A program made the translations under genes and the position numbers. From positions 1-64,000 of the forward strand of contig JAIQDT010005008.1 of NCBI GenBank assembly GCA_021521415.1: a DNA stretch of 64,000 nucleotides, in the 5' to 3' direction. This document shows positions 1-14,296 of the stretch, piece after piece. The notes below the pieces were generated by a model, which did not search any database, was not told the origin of the DNA, and saw only the letters and a program-made list of their open reading frames with translations. Position 1 is the first letter of the stretch, and every line of letters begins with the position of its first letter. The stretch is from Bidens hawaiensis (Eukaryota; Streptophyta; Magnoliopsida; Asterales; Asteraceae).

Positions 1-321
1 CACCCACTCGAAGTGCCGGACCTTGGCAATCGCCATCGGATGCACCTCGGTCAGGTGCACACCGTGCCTCTCCAGGACACGGTACATAAACTTTGTCAAA
101 GGAAACCTAAGGTTCCCATAGACAAAGAATGCAACATATACCCCGATCTTGCCACTGGGGGCATCGTACACAGTCTGGTGGGATTCAGGAAACTCAGGCT
201 CAAGAGACTCAAGCATGAACTTCCTGACGATGTACTGGTACTGATCGACAGGTAGAGCACACTGGCACTCGCCAGCAGTACTCCTATCGTCGGCTACAGC
301 TTCAGCATCATGAGAAGACAT
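1..321 (-). CDS. Accessory ORF of a Tat-type Ty3/gypsy element (putative gypsy-type transposon domain), 3' truncated by window edge
   Basis: The minus-strand frame is open from ATG 321-319 to base 1 (107 codons) and runs off the window. The product starts MSSHDAEAVADD and contains YQYIVRKFMLESLEPEFPES and RFPLTKFMYRVLERHGVHLT. These are typical of the plant domain called putative gypsy type transposon (Pfam PF04195), recalled from knowledge of the family. In Tat-lineage Ty3/gypsy elements such a domain is encoded by an accessory ORF antisense to gag-pol, between pol and the 3' LTR. The plus-strand LTR-like block further right agrees with that layout. Start choice: first ATG, with its own TATA box about 125 bp upstream. 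Biochemical function is unknown. It could also be a free-standing TE gene. Confidence 0.7.
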   Translation of the reverse strand, partial: MSSHDAEAVADDRSTAGECQCALPVDQYQYIVRKFMLESLEPEFPESHQTVYDAPSGKIGVYVAFFVYGNLRFPLTKFMYRVLERHGVHLTEVHPMAIAKVRHFEWV

Positions 322-444
322 TTTGCAGAAAGAAGAAAGTGATTTCGGGAAAATGCTTGCCTGAAAAGGGGAGTATTTGCCGGAAATCACTAAGAAGAAG
401 AAGAAGAAAGGTGAAAGTGTGGATTACAAAGAGGCCTCTCCCCC

Positions 445-452
445 TTTATATA
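445..452 (-). promoter_or_regulatory. TATA box of the antisense accessory ORF
   Basis: On the minus strand TATATAAA is followed by GGGGGAGAGG. It lies about 125 bp upstream of the ATG at 321, a normal distance for a plant promoter with a 90-100 nt leader. A G-box-like CACGTG core (CACGTGGC) lies about 50 bp further upstream. Confidence 0.5.
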
Positions 453-786
453 CTAATCGCAATTAATGCGGAGGAAAGAGAAATCGAAGGTGCAATGAAA
501 CTATGACACGTGGCAAAAAGCAGGCTGGCAACAGATGTTGACAGGACGTGTGCCAGTAATTTCGCGGCCACGCGCCCGAAAAATCGCGCCCACGCGCCGT
601 AAAAAGCGTCTGGAATGACCATATAATGTCACGTCACCATAACTTCCTGCACGTCCTGACACAGTCAGAAGAAAACTGTCGCACGACGTTTCAGAGGTTT
701 GGACTGTTCCTATCTTTCCACCAACCTTTCAAATTTCAAAATTCAAAATTTAAAAATATTAAAAAGTAAGCGGGAAAATACCCCTT

Positions 787-1078
787 ACCTTGGCAAACAA
801 GTAACCGTAAGACGGATGCGGGTACAGTGTAAAGGCAAAACCCTTCACATACCTAGCACCCGCAGGGAATTGAAGCCAAGTAAACCTTGGCAAACAAGTA
901 ACCGTAAGACAGATGCGGGTACAGTGTAAAGGCAAAACCCTTCACATACCTAGCACCCGCAGGGAATTGACGCCAGGAATACCTTGGAAGTAAAGTAACC
1001 GTAAGACGAGCGCTGGTACAGTGTTAAGGCAAAACCCTTCACATACCTAGCACTCCGCTGGGAATTGAAACCAAGAAG
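787..1078 (+). repeat. Three-copy 97-bp tandem repeat in the retroelement
   Basis: Units begin with ACCTTGG at 787, 884 and 981, period 97. Each contains AAGTAACCGTAAGACG, GGTACAGTGT, CCTTCACATACCTAGCAC and GGGAATTGA. The first two copies are nearly identical and the third is diverged. Tandem repeats between the accessory ORF and the 3' LTR are common in Tat/Ogre elements (family knowledge). Confidence 0.85.
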
Positions 1079-1940
1079 GATCTTCTGGGCAATGCTTGCG
1101 GAAACGGAAATAACATCCCCCGCATAGCGGGAACGTCGAGAACTACGTTGTTCGAAGCTCCAGGGTGGAATTGGTGGTCTTAACATAATTGATCACTATG
1201 TTCAAAACCACCAAAACCTCAAGGAGAATCCACACAAGTGGGACTCAACGCTCCTGACGTGCGAGGAGATTACAGCCTACCCGCATCATACCCAAAGACC
1301 AAGCAGGAAACTCGGGCATTTCTGCAAGTGACAAGGACTTCCGCGGGAAGAATCCCCATGGAAAACCTTAGAAAAACCCTTTTCAAAACCCTCTGCTTAA
1401 GTCCAAAAGTTCACCTCACTTTATTAAACACTCATGAGAAGAACATTGGACTGGGGGGACTTGAAGAGGTAGGTCCCAGCAAAGCCCAGTTGGACCCGCA
1501 AGACTCACCTAAAAGAGGGACGTCTGCGCAGAAACCAACTGGATCCGCAGGACCAACCATGCTCAGAGATGTGACGTCCTTACGCGCAGTACGCAAGCTG
1601 GTCCCGCAGGAAATGCCTCCCGATGGTGAAGGACTCCGCCTGTTCCCGCAGCCTCGGATACAAGCCATCAGGGAAGGCCACCCGCGCAGCAAGGCTACAC
1701 GCACAAGGCACTTAGCTCTCAATCACTCAGTGTCACCTGAAGGAATGAGCGAAGCCGGGAACAATCCCGCACAAGGGCGGGAGGGGGAATACTCCCGCCC
1801 AAATAAGCCAGTCCGTACGATACAGGAAGATCTTCTGTACTGTACCTGACGAGGTATGGGAAAAAGATCTGACTAAAGATACGACAGCTTATTGACAACA
1901 GTATGGCGAGCAGCATGCTCCTGCACTGTATGTCACTATT

Positions 1941-2098
1941 AGCCGCTGCCTACTCACCAACTACTGCCATACCACGTGCGTAGCCGTCAGTTGGTGGAAC
2001 ATGAATAGTATACAGCAGGCCTGATCGCTGTCAGCCGCTACCTACCCACCAACTACCAGCAGGGCACGTGCGTAGGCTACTGTTGGTGGAACAGGAAC
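1941..2098 (+). repeat. Duplicated 92-bp U3 module with an internal stem
   Basis: Two copies start AGCCGCT at 1941 and 2033. Each carries CACCAACTAC, a CACGTGCGTAG box and GTTGGTGGAACA. In the second copy CCACCAAC and GTTGGTGG form a perfect 8-bp inverted repeat around the CACGTG core. It sits just upstream of the TATA box, as promoter/enhancer repeats of LTRs often do. Confidence 0.7.
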
Positions 2099-2141
2099 AC
2101 TGTTGCAGCCGGCCATACCTCTTTGGAAACCTACCTTCGGC

Positions 2142-2149
2142 TATAAATA
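2142..2149 (+). promoter_or_regulatory. TATA box of the LTR
   Basis: TATAAATA in the context GGCTATAAATACC, downstream of the duplicated U3 module. Transcription of the retroelement would be expected to start about 30 bp downstream. Confidence 0.55.
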
Positions 2150-2470
2150 CCACAAATGGTATGACCATCTCATCTTATCATATCTTACTACATTATCATC
2201 ATAATATACCTGATATCTGCTCTAGCAATCTCTTAATATACTTTTATATTTAAAGAGCAATCTAGTCTGATTCTCACGCCGGAGGGTGGTCACAAGGAGG
2301 AACCCCCCCTTCTCAGTGACGAGCTCACGGTGTCTGTTTTGCAGGTTATCAGAAGAACCATCTTCCAAGGGTCTAACCCCTCGTGGGAAACATCTATCTA
2401 ACCCCCAGGTTACAAGTAATCTGCCCGGGGTCCGGTTAGTGTTTCTTCAGTACTACTTGAGTTGATCACA

Positions 2471-3258
2471 GTAATCCCCCATTTGCTACTGAATTCAATT
2501 TATTTGTATATTATTTGATATTATGTTGACGTTAATGCTTTCGTATTTTTAGCCTTTTAGATGTGCTTATAAGATGTTCGATGAAATACTTATCTTATTT
2601 TGACATATGAAATAGGATAACCTTTTATGTTTTGGTGTCACTTGGTGGGTTGCTTCTTCATGAGATGCATAAACTTCACAATTACCAAACATCATGATTT
2701 CTTTGTTTATCTTTTAAGGTATTTGAGGTATTGAAATTCATTTTCACATAAAGAAAAATATAACTACCAAATGGCATTCGGGCCATGGTATCTATGTGTG
2801 TATTAGACTAATAGGTATTTCCTCTTGAGAGTTCAAATCTTATAGCAGACAAAGTTGGTGGATTTATGAGTAAATTATGAGCCGTTTTAAAAAGAACATA
2901 AAAAGTAACTTTAATTATCAAGCTTGTTATCTAAAAACGAGTTAAGGTCAAACTTGGTCAAATTTAAAGTTGGTGACATACAATTCATTCACTAGCAAGT
3001 TGATCACATACTATCAACAACCATACAACCCTTCACCGATTATTAACATGGTATGATCGTTTTCTACTTATTCTAAATATACAAGAGTTTCTCATCATTA
3101 AAACTAAACTGAAAAAGTTTTATCCATACTTAATATAGAAACACACATCAGTCATACACAAACAATTGAAAAATTTTGAATAACTAAGATGATCATACTA
3201 AAAAGCCACTTAATTTTAAAAACATATCAAAATTGTCACACCCCATACTTGTTACAAG
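2471..3258. other. AT-rich intergenic DNA
   Basis: No gene, RNA or clear repeat was recognised between the LTR-like block and the hAT-like element before the PPR gene. Confidence 0.6.
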
Positions 3259-3790
3259 CAATGTTGTAGAGACCGGACCGGATCGGCCGGTCGAACCGGT
3301 CTGACCGGTATTCGGCCTATTGACGGTCTAGTTCTATTCAGTTCGCTCAAATCCTAGAGAACCGGCCGGTCCGAACTTGTCATACCGTCCTGACCGAAAA
3401 ATCGGACCGGTTGAACCGGTTTTACCATAAAGAAATATCTTTTTTTGGAAAAATATTATTTTCAGCCCCTAAAACGCCATTTTTAGACGAAAGATATAAA
3501 TAATTAACCAACATTGGATTTTCATAACACAAAATTGGTTGATTAACGAATCGTCGTTTACCGTGTATACTCGTTTCAATTTTATCCGCTTTGTTAAAAG
3601 TTATTTTTTAAAAATACGGCCCCGCAAAAAATATATAAAATCTCTTGGATTTAAAACCGGTATAAAAAAAACCGACGGTGCGATGTTCTAGCAAACCGTT
3701 TAAAAATATCCGATTCTAAATATTGGTTGCCTTACAAAAATCCGGTATAAACGGTTCAACCAACCTGTACGTACCGGTTTTTAAACATTG
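3259..3790. mobile_element. hAT-like non-autonomous element in the PPR gene promoter
   Basis: The left end reads CAATGTTGTAGAGACCGG. The reverse complement of the right end reads CAATGTTTAAAAACCGG. The interior is rich in ACCGGTT/GAACCGGT words, as in the subterminal regions of plant hAT elements. The putative 8-bp TSDs, GTTACAAG and GTTATATT, match at 5 of 8 bases, so the insertion is old or the edges are shifted. The right end lies 53 bp upstream of the PPR start codon. Confidence 0.55.
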
Positions 3791-3843
3791 GTTATATTAT
3801 AAAACCCCCAAATGTTCAATTTCCAACCAAACCCATCAAAACC

Positions 3844-5779
3844 ATGCTCACAAAACCCACCTCTTTTTCCCGCCATCTCAACCTCCAACAGCAGCCTCTG
3901 AGTGAGCAACTGCTGATCATCTTGAAGCAATGTGTTTCCACCAAAACAGCTCAACAAACCCACACCCAGATGCTCATACACTCCGTACTCAAACCCAATT
4001 TCTTATTACCCAAACTCATCGACCTCAAAGACTTCAATTACTCGTACCGGTTATTCGCCTCAATCGACGAACCAAATGACTTTGCTTTCAATGTCATGAT
4101 CCGTGGTCTATCCATCACATGGAAGAGATTTGATTTGACTTTAGAATTGTATTACAGAATGAAGGGGTTAGGGATAAATCCCAATAATTTTACTTACCCG
4201 TTTGTGTTTATCGCGTGCTCGAATGTTAAGGCGATCGAGCACGGTAAATTGGGGCATTGTATGGTGGTGAGGTTGGGGTTAATGGCGGACGGTCACGTCA
4301 GGCATTCGTTGATTAGTATGTATTCAAAGTGTGGCGAGGTGGGGCGTGCACGCCAGGTGTTTGATGAAATTACTGAGAGAGATTTGGTGTCGTGGAACTC
4401 GATGATTTCTGGGTATGTTCAGAGGGGTTTTCCGGGGAGTGCGTTGGAGTTGTTTGAGAAGATGAAAGGTGAAGGCTTTGAGCCGAATGAGATGACTTTG
4501 GTTAGTGTTCTTGGGGCGTGTGGAGATTTGGGGAATTTGAGTTTGGGGAGGGTGATTGAGGGTTATGTGGTGGAGAATAAGATGAGGGTTAATACTTATA
4601 TCGGTTCGGCTTTGATTGGTATGTATGCGAAGTGTGGGGATTTGGTGTCCGCGAGAAGGATCTTTGATAAAATGAGTAAGAAAGATTTGGTGACGTGGAA
4701 TGCGATGATTACAGGGCAAGCACTTTCTTTCTTGTATCATTTTTTATTTTGTTTCACGTGTTCGTTAGACGATGCCACATTTTTTTTAATCTTATTAATC
4801 TTCACATAACAGATATGCTCAAAGTGGGTTAGCAGATGAAGCAATTTCATTATTCAACGTCATGAAAGACGAAGGTGTAACCGCTAATAATATCACATTA
4901 AGTGGAGTTCTGTCAGCATGTGCGTCAGTTGGTGCTCTTGATATTGGGAGATCAGTAGATGCATATGCATCTGAAAGAGGTTTACAACAAGATGTATACG
5001 TGGGGTCTGCTTTAATCGACATGTATGCTAAATGTGGGACTATGGACCACGTGTATAAAGTATTTGAAAGCATGCCTTTCAAGAATGCGGTCACATGGAA
5101 CACCATGATTTCGGCTCTTGCTTTTAACGGGCGGCCTCGTGAAGCTATCTCACTGTTTAACCAAATGTCGGAAGAAAATGACGATATTACCCCTGATGAA
5201 GTTACATTTGTGGGAGTGCTAGCTGCGTGCGTGCATGGTGGAATGGTTGACCAAGGGCGTAGATTCTTTGACTTGATGAAGTCGTCTTTTTCATTGGTTC
5301 CTAAGATCGAGCATTATTCTTGCATGGTGGATCTTTTATCAAGAGCGGGTTTGGTATATGAAGCGTGGGATTTTATTAAAAAAATGCCTGAAAAACCAGA
5401 TGAAATTGCATTAGGTGCATTGCTTGGGGCGTGTCAGAAAGCTGGAAATTTAGATGTTAGTGAACAGGTCATGAAGCTTTTATTGGAAATCGAGCCTCGG
5501 AATTCTGGGAATTATATCATTTCTTCACATATATATGCAAGTTCAAAGAGGTGGGATGATTGTGCTAAAATGAGATTGCTTATGAGACAAAATGGCGTGA
5601 CTAAAGTGCCCGGTTCTAGTTGGATTGAGATTGATGCAATGGTTCATGAGTTTCATGTGGGTGACTCTTTGCATATTAATTCAGAAGATATCTATAAGTT
5701 GCTTCTTGATGAAATGAAATTGGAGGGTTATATGGTAAATAGAAACATTGTGAAGGCATATTTTAGACCGTTGGAGTAA
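3844..5779 (+). CDS. PLS-class pentatricopeptide repeat protein with E/E+ domains (At2g34400-like)
   Basis: Two exons, 3844-4715 and 4813-5779, give 612 residues. PPR proteins of this class bind organelle RNA and act in editing or processing. The chain is a run of PPR motifs with hallmark words such as WNSMISGYVQRG, LISMYSKCGEVGRARQVFDE and ALIDMYAKCG. It ends in E and E+ motifs (PGSSWIEIDAMVHEFHVGD) without a DYW domain. Residues QMLIHSVLKPNFLLPK near the N-terminus resemble, from memory, Arabidopsis At2g34400, a protein of similar length. The frame across the junction demands an intron at 4716-4812, which starts GCAAGC and ends ACAG (GC-AG type). Joining gives the continuous PPR sequence MITGYAQSGLADEA. 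Start: first ATG in frame. Mitochondrial targeting is inferred from the family, not shown. A hAT-like repeat abuts the promoter. Confidence 0.9.
4716..4812 (+). other. GC-AG intron of the PPR gene
   Basis: The exon ends ATTACAGG, the intron begins GCAAGC and ends CACATAACAG, and the next exon begins ATATGCTCAAAG. No GT donor near this point restores the repeat frame, whereas GC gives a perfect PPR motif. GC-AG introns are a known minor class with an otherwise strong donor. Confidence 0.8.
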
Positions 5780-6472
5780 AGCATACTTCCAGATACATGT
5801 TACATGTATCTCAGACCTCAGTGAACTGCAACCTGGTTAGTTTTTAATCCATTTATTATTAGTTTATTATTTGTTAGTTATTGATATATGCATTGTTCTC
5901 AGATCCTTTATTAGTTAATAACATCTCTGAAGAATAACAATTCGCTTATTAGTTATTAGTATTACATGTTTAGATTTAGGTGCTGTTTGTTTTTCATTAT
6001 AAAGCATGGCTTGATGGAAAATTGTTATGTAAAAATTATCATATTATATGGAACCCTGTTGCTGCTAATTAATGCTTAATAATTCATGACAGTAATTAGT
6101 AATTACTAGTTGGAAGTAATTTTATTAACAAAATTTGATTATGTTGTAATTTTGTAGCAAGAGATGGAATCTGCTCAAGAAAAAGAAAGCTCGATTATAT
6201 GACGTCAGCAGTGCTGATGTGGCGAAGAGCAGGCGGTAGAGACAAACAATGGTCGTGGGTGGTGTTAACCTCGTTTGGGCCGATTTTAAGTTAGCAGGTT
6301 TATAAGAAGTTTATATGACTGCCCCCTTTTGACCTGTTGGTTGAGTAGACCATAGTTGACATGCTGTATAATTTGAGTTGACTAAAACAATATGTAAAAC
6401 CTTTTCTTATCCAAATCAACTAATTATTTAAAGGATGGGCCATGTGGTTTAGGGTGGTTTGTTTAATTGGAA
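5780..6472. other. 3' flank of the PPR gene with an exon-like segment
   Basis: Probable 3' UTR and downstream DNA. Around 6156 a TTTTGTAG acceptor-like site is followed by about 80 bases that read RWNLLKKKKARLYDV...AKSRR and stop near 6237. This may be a spliced 3' UTR exon or a relic exon. No polyadenylation signal stands out. Confidence 0.4.
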
Positions 6473-6637
6473 ATGGTATCAAGAAGTTGGTTGGGAATGT
6501 GCACCTCGTCGCGATTAGCACGTCTTATAGACAATGGTGGCTCGGTTAATACACAGGATGAGCCAGCAAGTCAACATCTTATAGACAATGGTGGCTCGGT
6601 TAATACACAGGATGATTCAGGAAATGACTCGGTGTAA
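6473..6637 (+). CDS. Small ORF (54 aa) with an in-frame 54-bp tandem duplication; uncertain gene
   Basis: ATG 6473 to TAA 6635-6637. A 38-base block starting TCTTATAGACAATGGTGG occurs at 6523 and again at 6577. The period of 54 keeps the frame, so the peptide contains LIDNGGSVNTQDE twice. The composition looks coding, but no family was recognised. It may be a terminal exon relic rather than a gene. Upstream the frame is closed by TAA at 6464. Confidence 0.25.
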   Translation: MVSRSWLGMCTSSRLARLIDNGGSVNTQDEPASQHLIDNGGSVNTQDDSGNDSV

Positions 6638-8785
6638 ATAGTTGCTCAATGGGAAGCTGGGAACTCTAAAAGGCTTACCTTTCTTAATTTGAAATTAATG
6701 AGTTCTTTGTTTTAGTTGAAACTAAAACCAAACCGAATTATGTGTTCGGTTAATTTTGTATAAGGTTTGTTTGATTTGAGTTAGATGTTAATCTAATATA
6801 AACTCAATATGATGAAAAACCGCTAAGACTTTGTGGTGTGGGCTGCATAGGGTCGGTAGTGGGGGCTTTAACGCCTCTACACACCGTGTCGTGGGGGGGG
6901 GGGGGGGGGGGGCGTATGAGGGGGCTGCATTTGGTTACTGGGCTCCTGGGCGGTATAAGGAGAAAGTGGTGGGGGCCATGGGTGGTTTTCACACCTCTCT
7001 GTCATACACATATACATGCACACATATTTATATATAAAGGGGCTTTAAACCACAACATGCCTTTATTATAAACGACTTTAAGGTCCTGTTTCTTACGTGG
7101 CGGTGACATGGAGGGGCGATAAAGTCCCTCCACAACAGATACTCTAATTAACTCATCTTACATCCACTCTTGGCATTCATCAAAAGTTTATATCCGTGTT
7201 AACTTCTCACTAATCAAGGTAGTGATCACCTTTTTTGAAAAAAAAAACTACTCACTCATAAGCTAGTGACCGCCTCCTTACTTCTCACTATTATGTTAGT
7301 ACTAGCTTTTGACCCCGTATATTACACTTGATTTGTCAAATATAAAAATAAATAAGATTCTTTATTTGAAAAATGAACAATATTAAAGGTATAAAGGAAA
7401 TAAAAAACCAAAAAAATTAAAAAACCAAAATGTTTCCCCTGTCATTCCCGTTCCACAAAAAAAACGATGAAAAGACACAATGCCAAGAAAAAAGGCACAC
7501 TGCCGAAAATGAACAAACATCACAATGATAAACCAAAAAAGACACAATATATCGTAAAATATAACACAATGGCGAACAAAATATGACATAATGTTGATCA
7601 ATATAACACAATATCAAGAAAAAAAGACACAATGCCAAGAAAAAAAATACAATCAATAATGAAATAAACACAAAACACAATGATAAACAAAAAGACACAA
7701 TACTCTTTCACCCAACATTGTGTCCTTTTTTTAGAACGAGAAAGACGGTGGAAACATTTTTGTGTTTTTACGTTTTTCATTATTGTATTAAAATTTGAGT
7801 TATGATTTTCTTAATTATTTTTTCGTTATTTTTTTATAGTTTTTTTTATGGTTACAAATCATTCTCATTCTTGTCATTTTTTATCTATCTGCATAATATA
7901 TAAAGCATGAGTGAGAGGCCTCTTAAATTTTAAGAGGTATCAAATTTATTGTTTTAAATACAACCCATAATGCATAAGATTAGGACAATTAAGGGGCAAT
8001 TTTGTCTTTTAACAATTTTGTCTTTTAGCAAAATCATGTGCATTGATTTTATTTTGTTAAAAAATAATTACAAGTTTGGTCCTAAACTTTAATCACATGC
8101 TAATTTATATAATAGTTATATATATACCCCTTATTTTAAATAACTACCTCACGACACTTAAACGTTTATAACTTTTCACATGTTAATATTTTTTAAAAAA
8201 CATTATACCATAAAAACGAGTATTTTATTCTTTTTAATTTGAGTATAGTATTGCTATACCTTTCTCATTTTAAAAACTTAACGCGTTACGTGATTACCAT
8301 TAGAGACCGCCAAACGGGTTGAGGGGGTTCGGCCATTTAGGTCATGGGTCGAAAAGATTAAGGTTGGAATTGATCAACACAAAAAAGGTTAATTTGGTTT
8401 CAGTCGGGTTGGGGCGGGTTCGGGTCAAAAAGGGTCAAGTCAGAACAGATTTCGGGTTAAAACAGTGTCAGGCGGAACGGATTGTGGGTCAAAGCGCGAT
8501 CGATTTTGCTTTACGTGCACATCGACACCTGATTACGCGCCTACAGTCGTTGTGTGACGTGCTTGCTAATACCAGTTAAGCTTCCAATATTACGAGCATA
8601 CTATCATCGGGTTACGCACACACTGTTGTGAATTCACGAACATACTGAAACAGTAACACCAGTTACGCATTCGATATCTTGATTGTGTTAATACATCGCC
8701 ACGAAGTACAAATAATATAAAATAGTATCTTTGAGAAAAGGGACGTGGATTTGAGGGGGTGAGTGGAGCCTACCCTATCTATGGC
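6638..8785. other. Intergenic DNA with GC-rich and AT-rich repeat debris
   Basis: 6831-7130 is a GC-rich MITE-like block containing a run of 20 G (6893-6912) and (CA/TA)-rich DNA. 7380-7760 is AT-rich with many copies of ACACAATGCC/GACACAAT words, so the long minus-strand frames there are repeat artefacts. 7895-8280 begins with ATAATATATAAAGCATGAG and resembles non-autonomous TE ends. 8310-8580 has degenerate GGGTCAAA-type repeats. No gene seen. Confidence 0.5.
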
Positions 8786-8793
8786 TATAAATA
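8786..8793 (+). promoter_or_regulatory. TATA box of the helicase gene
   Basis: TATAAATA in GGCTATAAATAATAA. The first non-coding exon runs from about 8820 to 8922 and ends CACCCGCAG before a GTACAACC donor. The 5' UTR intron is 8923-9719, and coding begins at 9750 in the next exon. Confidence 0.6.
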
Positions 8794-9187
8794 ATAATAA
8801 GCGTTTCCTGACCTCTTTCTTCTTCTTCCCTTACGCGTCTCCTCCATTCGAACCGAACCGTGTTTCACTCTCCGCCTTGGGGCTCCGTTTGATCTACAGC
8901 TTCCGGTTCAATTCACCCGCAGGTACAACCCTAATTCCGTTTGTATTTCGTCTTAGGGCTCCGAATCTACCTTCAGATCTGATATATAGCCATTTCAATA
9001 AACCCTAGCCTTAACATGCTTTCTAATTAGGGATTTCTCCGATTTACGAATAATATGTTTAACTTTGACTGCTTTTAATGTAATCGGAAGCATCAATTAC
9101 ACTGTATTTGCTCAATTGAAGCAGCTTCTATTACGTGCTAGGTTTATTCCACCACATTAGCTTTGCATGCTTGCTTTTGTTTAGTAG

Positions 9188-9583
9188 CTATCAGTTCGGT
9201 ATCGGTTATTTGGATTTGAATGGTGACTTGTGAATGAATTGAGTGTTTATGTTTATTTTGATTTTTAACCTAGTTCATGGAATATTGAGGTTTAAAAGGT
9301 GTATGGTTTTGAGGGCGTGTTGTCGTTTAGTGTATGTAGTTAACCGTTTATTACCTGGAATGGTATATTCTACGTTGAGGGCATGCTATCAATTCGGTAT
9401 CGGTTATATTTTGATTTGAATGGTGACATGTGAATGAATTGAGTGTTTATGCTTATTTTGATTTTTAACCTAGTTTATGGAATCTGAGGTTTAAAAGGTG
9501 TATGGTTTCGAGTGCGCTTGTCATTTAGTGTATGTAGTTAACCGTTTATTACCTTTAATGGTATATTCCACATTGACGGCATG
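9188..9583 (+). repeat. 198-bp direct duplication inside the 5' UTR intron
   Basis: Two copies start CTATCAGTTCGG (9188) and CTATCAATTCGG (9386). Both contain GAATGAATTGAGTGTTTATG and TAGTGTATGTAGTTAACCG. They are about 90 percent alike by eye. The long leader intron may affect expression, but nothing in the sequence shows this. Confidence 0.8.
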
Positions 9584-9749
9584 CTTTTTGAGTTTTTTCA
9601 TTTACTGTAAATGATTGTTGATTATTTTTTGTTGGCGTTTTGTATTCTATTACCTATATCGTGTTTTAACTATGCACACTAATTTAAGTATGGCTTACGT
9701 GGTAAGTTGTTTGGTGTAGGCTTTCTGAGAATTGAGATTGGCTGTTCGT

Positions 9750-13383
<3,634 letters not shown>

Positions 13384-14296
13384 GCTGTGATGGTGGCTTC
13401 TTGTTTATTATTTTTTTTTGGGCAACGAACGTGGTTTTGAAGTAGGAGAGATTATTTTAGGCGTTTGATTTCGGACTTATCTTGAAATGTAGATGGTTTG
13501 TGTTGTTTAGTGTATTCTAAGTTTGTTGTTTTTGTACCTTGTTTCAAAATTGGACATTAAATGTAAAATTGAGGAACACATTCTAGTATTGGTCTCCTTA
13601 ATCTGTCCTGCTTTTGGCTATCAAACTTTCTTGTGGTAACCGATCGTGTTTTTTACAACTAAAAATTTTATGAAAGGCAAAAAGTGTACGCAACTAACAC
13701 AACATTTCATTTACATACAGATTGTCATCATCACCATCGCCTGTTTGCTGACACCAGTTGTTGCTACTACTGCAGTCACCTATCGATCGCCACCACACCA
13801 CTATCACCACTGTCGTCACTAAAATCACTGCTGCCGCACACCAACAAAATCGTTAAAAAAAGTGCATTCTCACATGAAGGCTGCACTCCAAACACGCCTT
13901 TTTCCACTTGATGATCAGTCAGTTCTTTGTTCTAACCAATATATGCATTGTTATTGTTAATTTTTAATCATGGGTTGAGCCTCATGCGATGATCGTGACG
14001 GGCAAGTACGAAAAATCTAGTTATGCAAGGAATTGTTGATGGTCATGGTAACATCTAAATTTGGTATGGTCTGAAATAATGGTTTCATACCACAATCCTT
14101 TACCATGTATGAATTACTTGTAGGGAAACTACATATCTAAATTTCCTAATTATCAACCAAAATCCTTTCTTTATGGAACCTACTCATTCTAATCATCAAT
14201 TTAGTCCATATCAAGCTTATTCAATTAATAGTTACTTAAAACAGCTAAATAATCTCTTTATATGCTTCAACTCCTTATCGAGATCATCACGAGCCA
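13384..14296. other. Helicase 3' UTR, intergenic DNA and MYB leader
   Basis: The first 200 bases are T-rich 3' UTR of the helicase. 13680-13910 is a low-complexity CA/CAC-rich stretch with a chance frame. 14173-14296 contains an ATG-initiated frame (MEPTHSNHQF...) that is out of frame with the MYB ATG. It is either 5' leader or an unrecognised upstream exon. Confidence 0.45.

Larger units (their letters stand above)
1190..2470 (+). mobile_element. Probable 3' LTR of the Tat-type element
   Basis: The block has LTR architecture in plus orientation. It starts TGATCAC and ends TTGATCACA, so the ends are TG...CA with a matching TGATCA. An upstream part has a duplicated module, then a TATA box at 2142-2149, then a GC-richer leader. 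The 203-codon open frame inside (1238-1849) looks like chance: it is low complexity with repeated CCCGCAG words. The left end is uncertain by tens of bases, and the other TSD lies outside the window, so no TSD test is possible. Confidence 0.5.

Noticed and set aside
1238..1849. 203-codon open frame in the LTR-like block
   Set aside because: Low-complexity composition with repeated CCCGCAG words, overlapping a frame of 96 codons on the other strand, and no domain. Best explained as GC-rich LTR sequence.
7380..7780. Hydrophobic minus-strand frames that look like membrane proteins
   Set aside because: They arise from AT-rich ACACAATG repeats. Three overlapping frames carry similar repeat translations and no start context.
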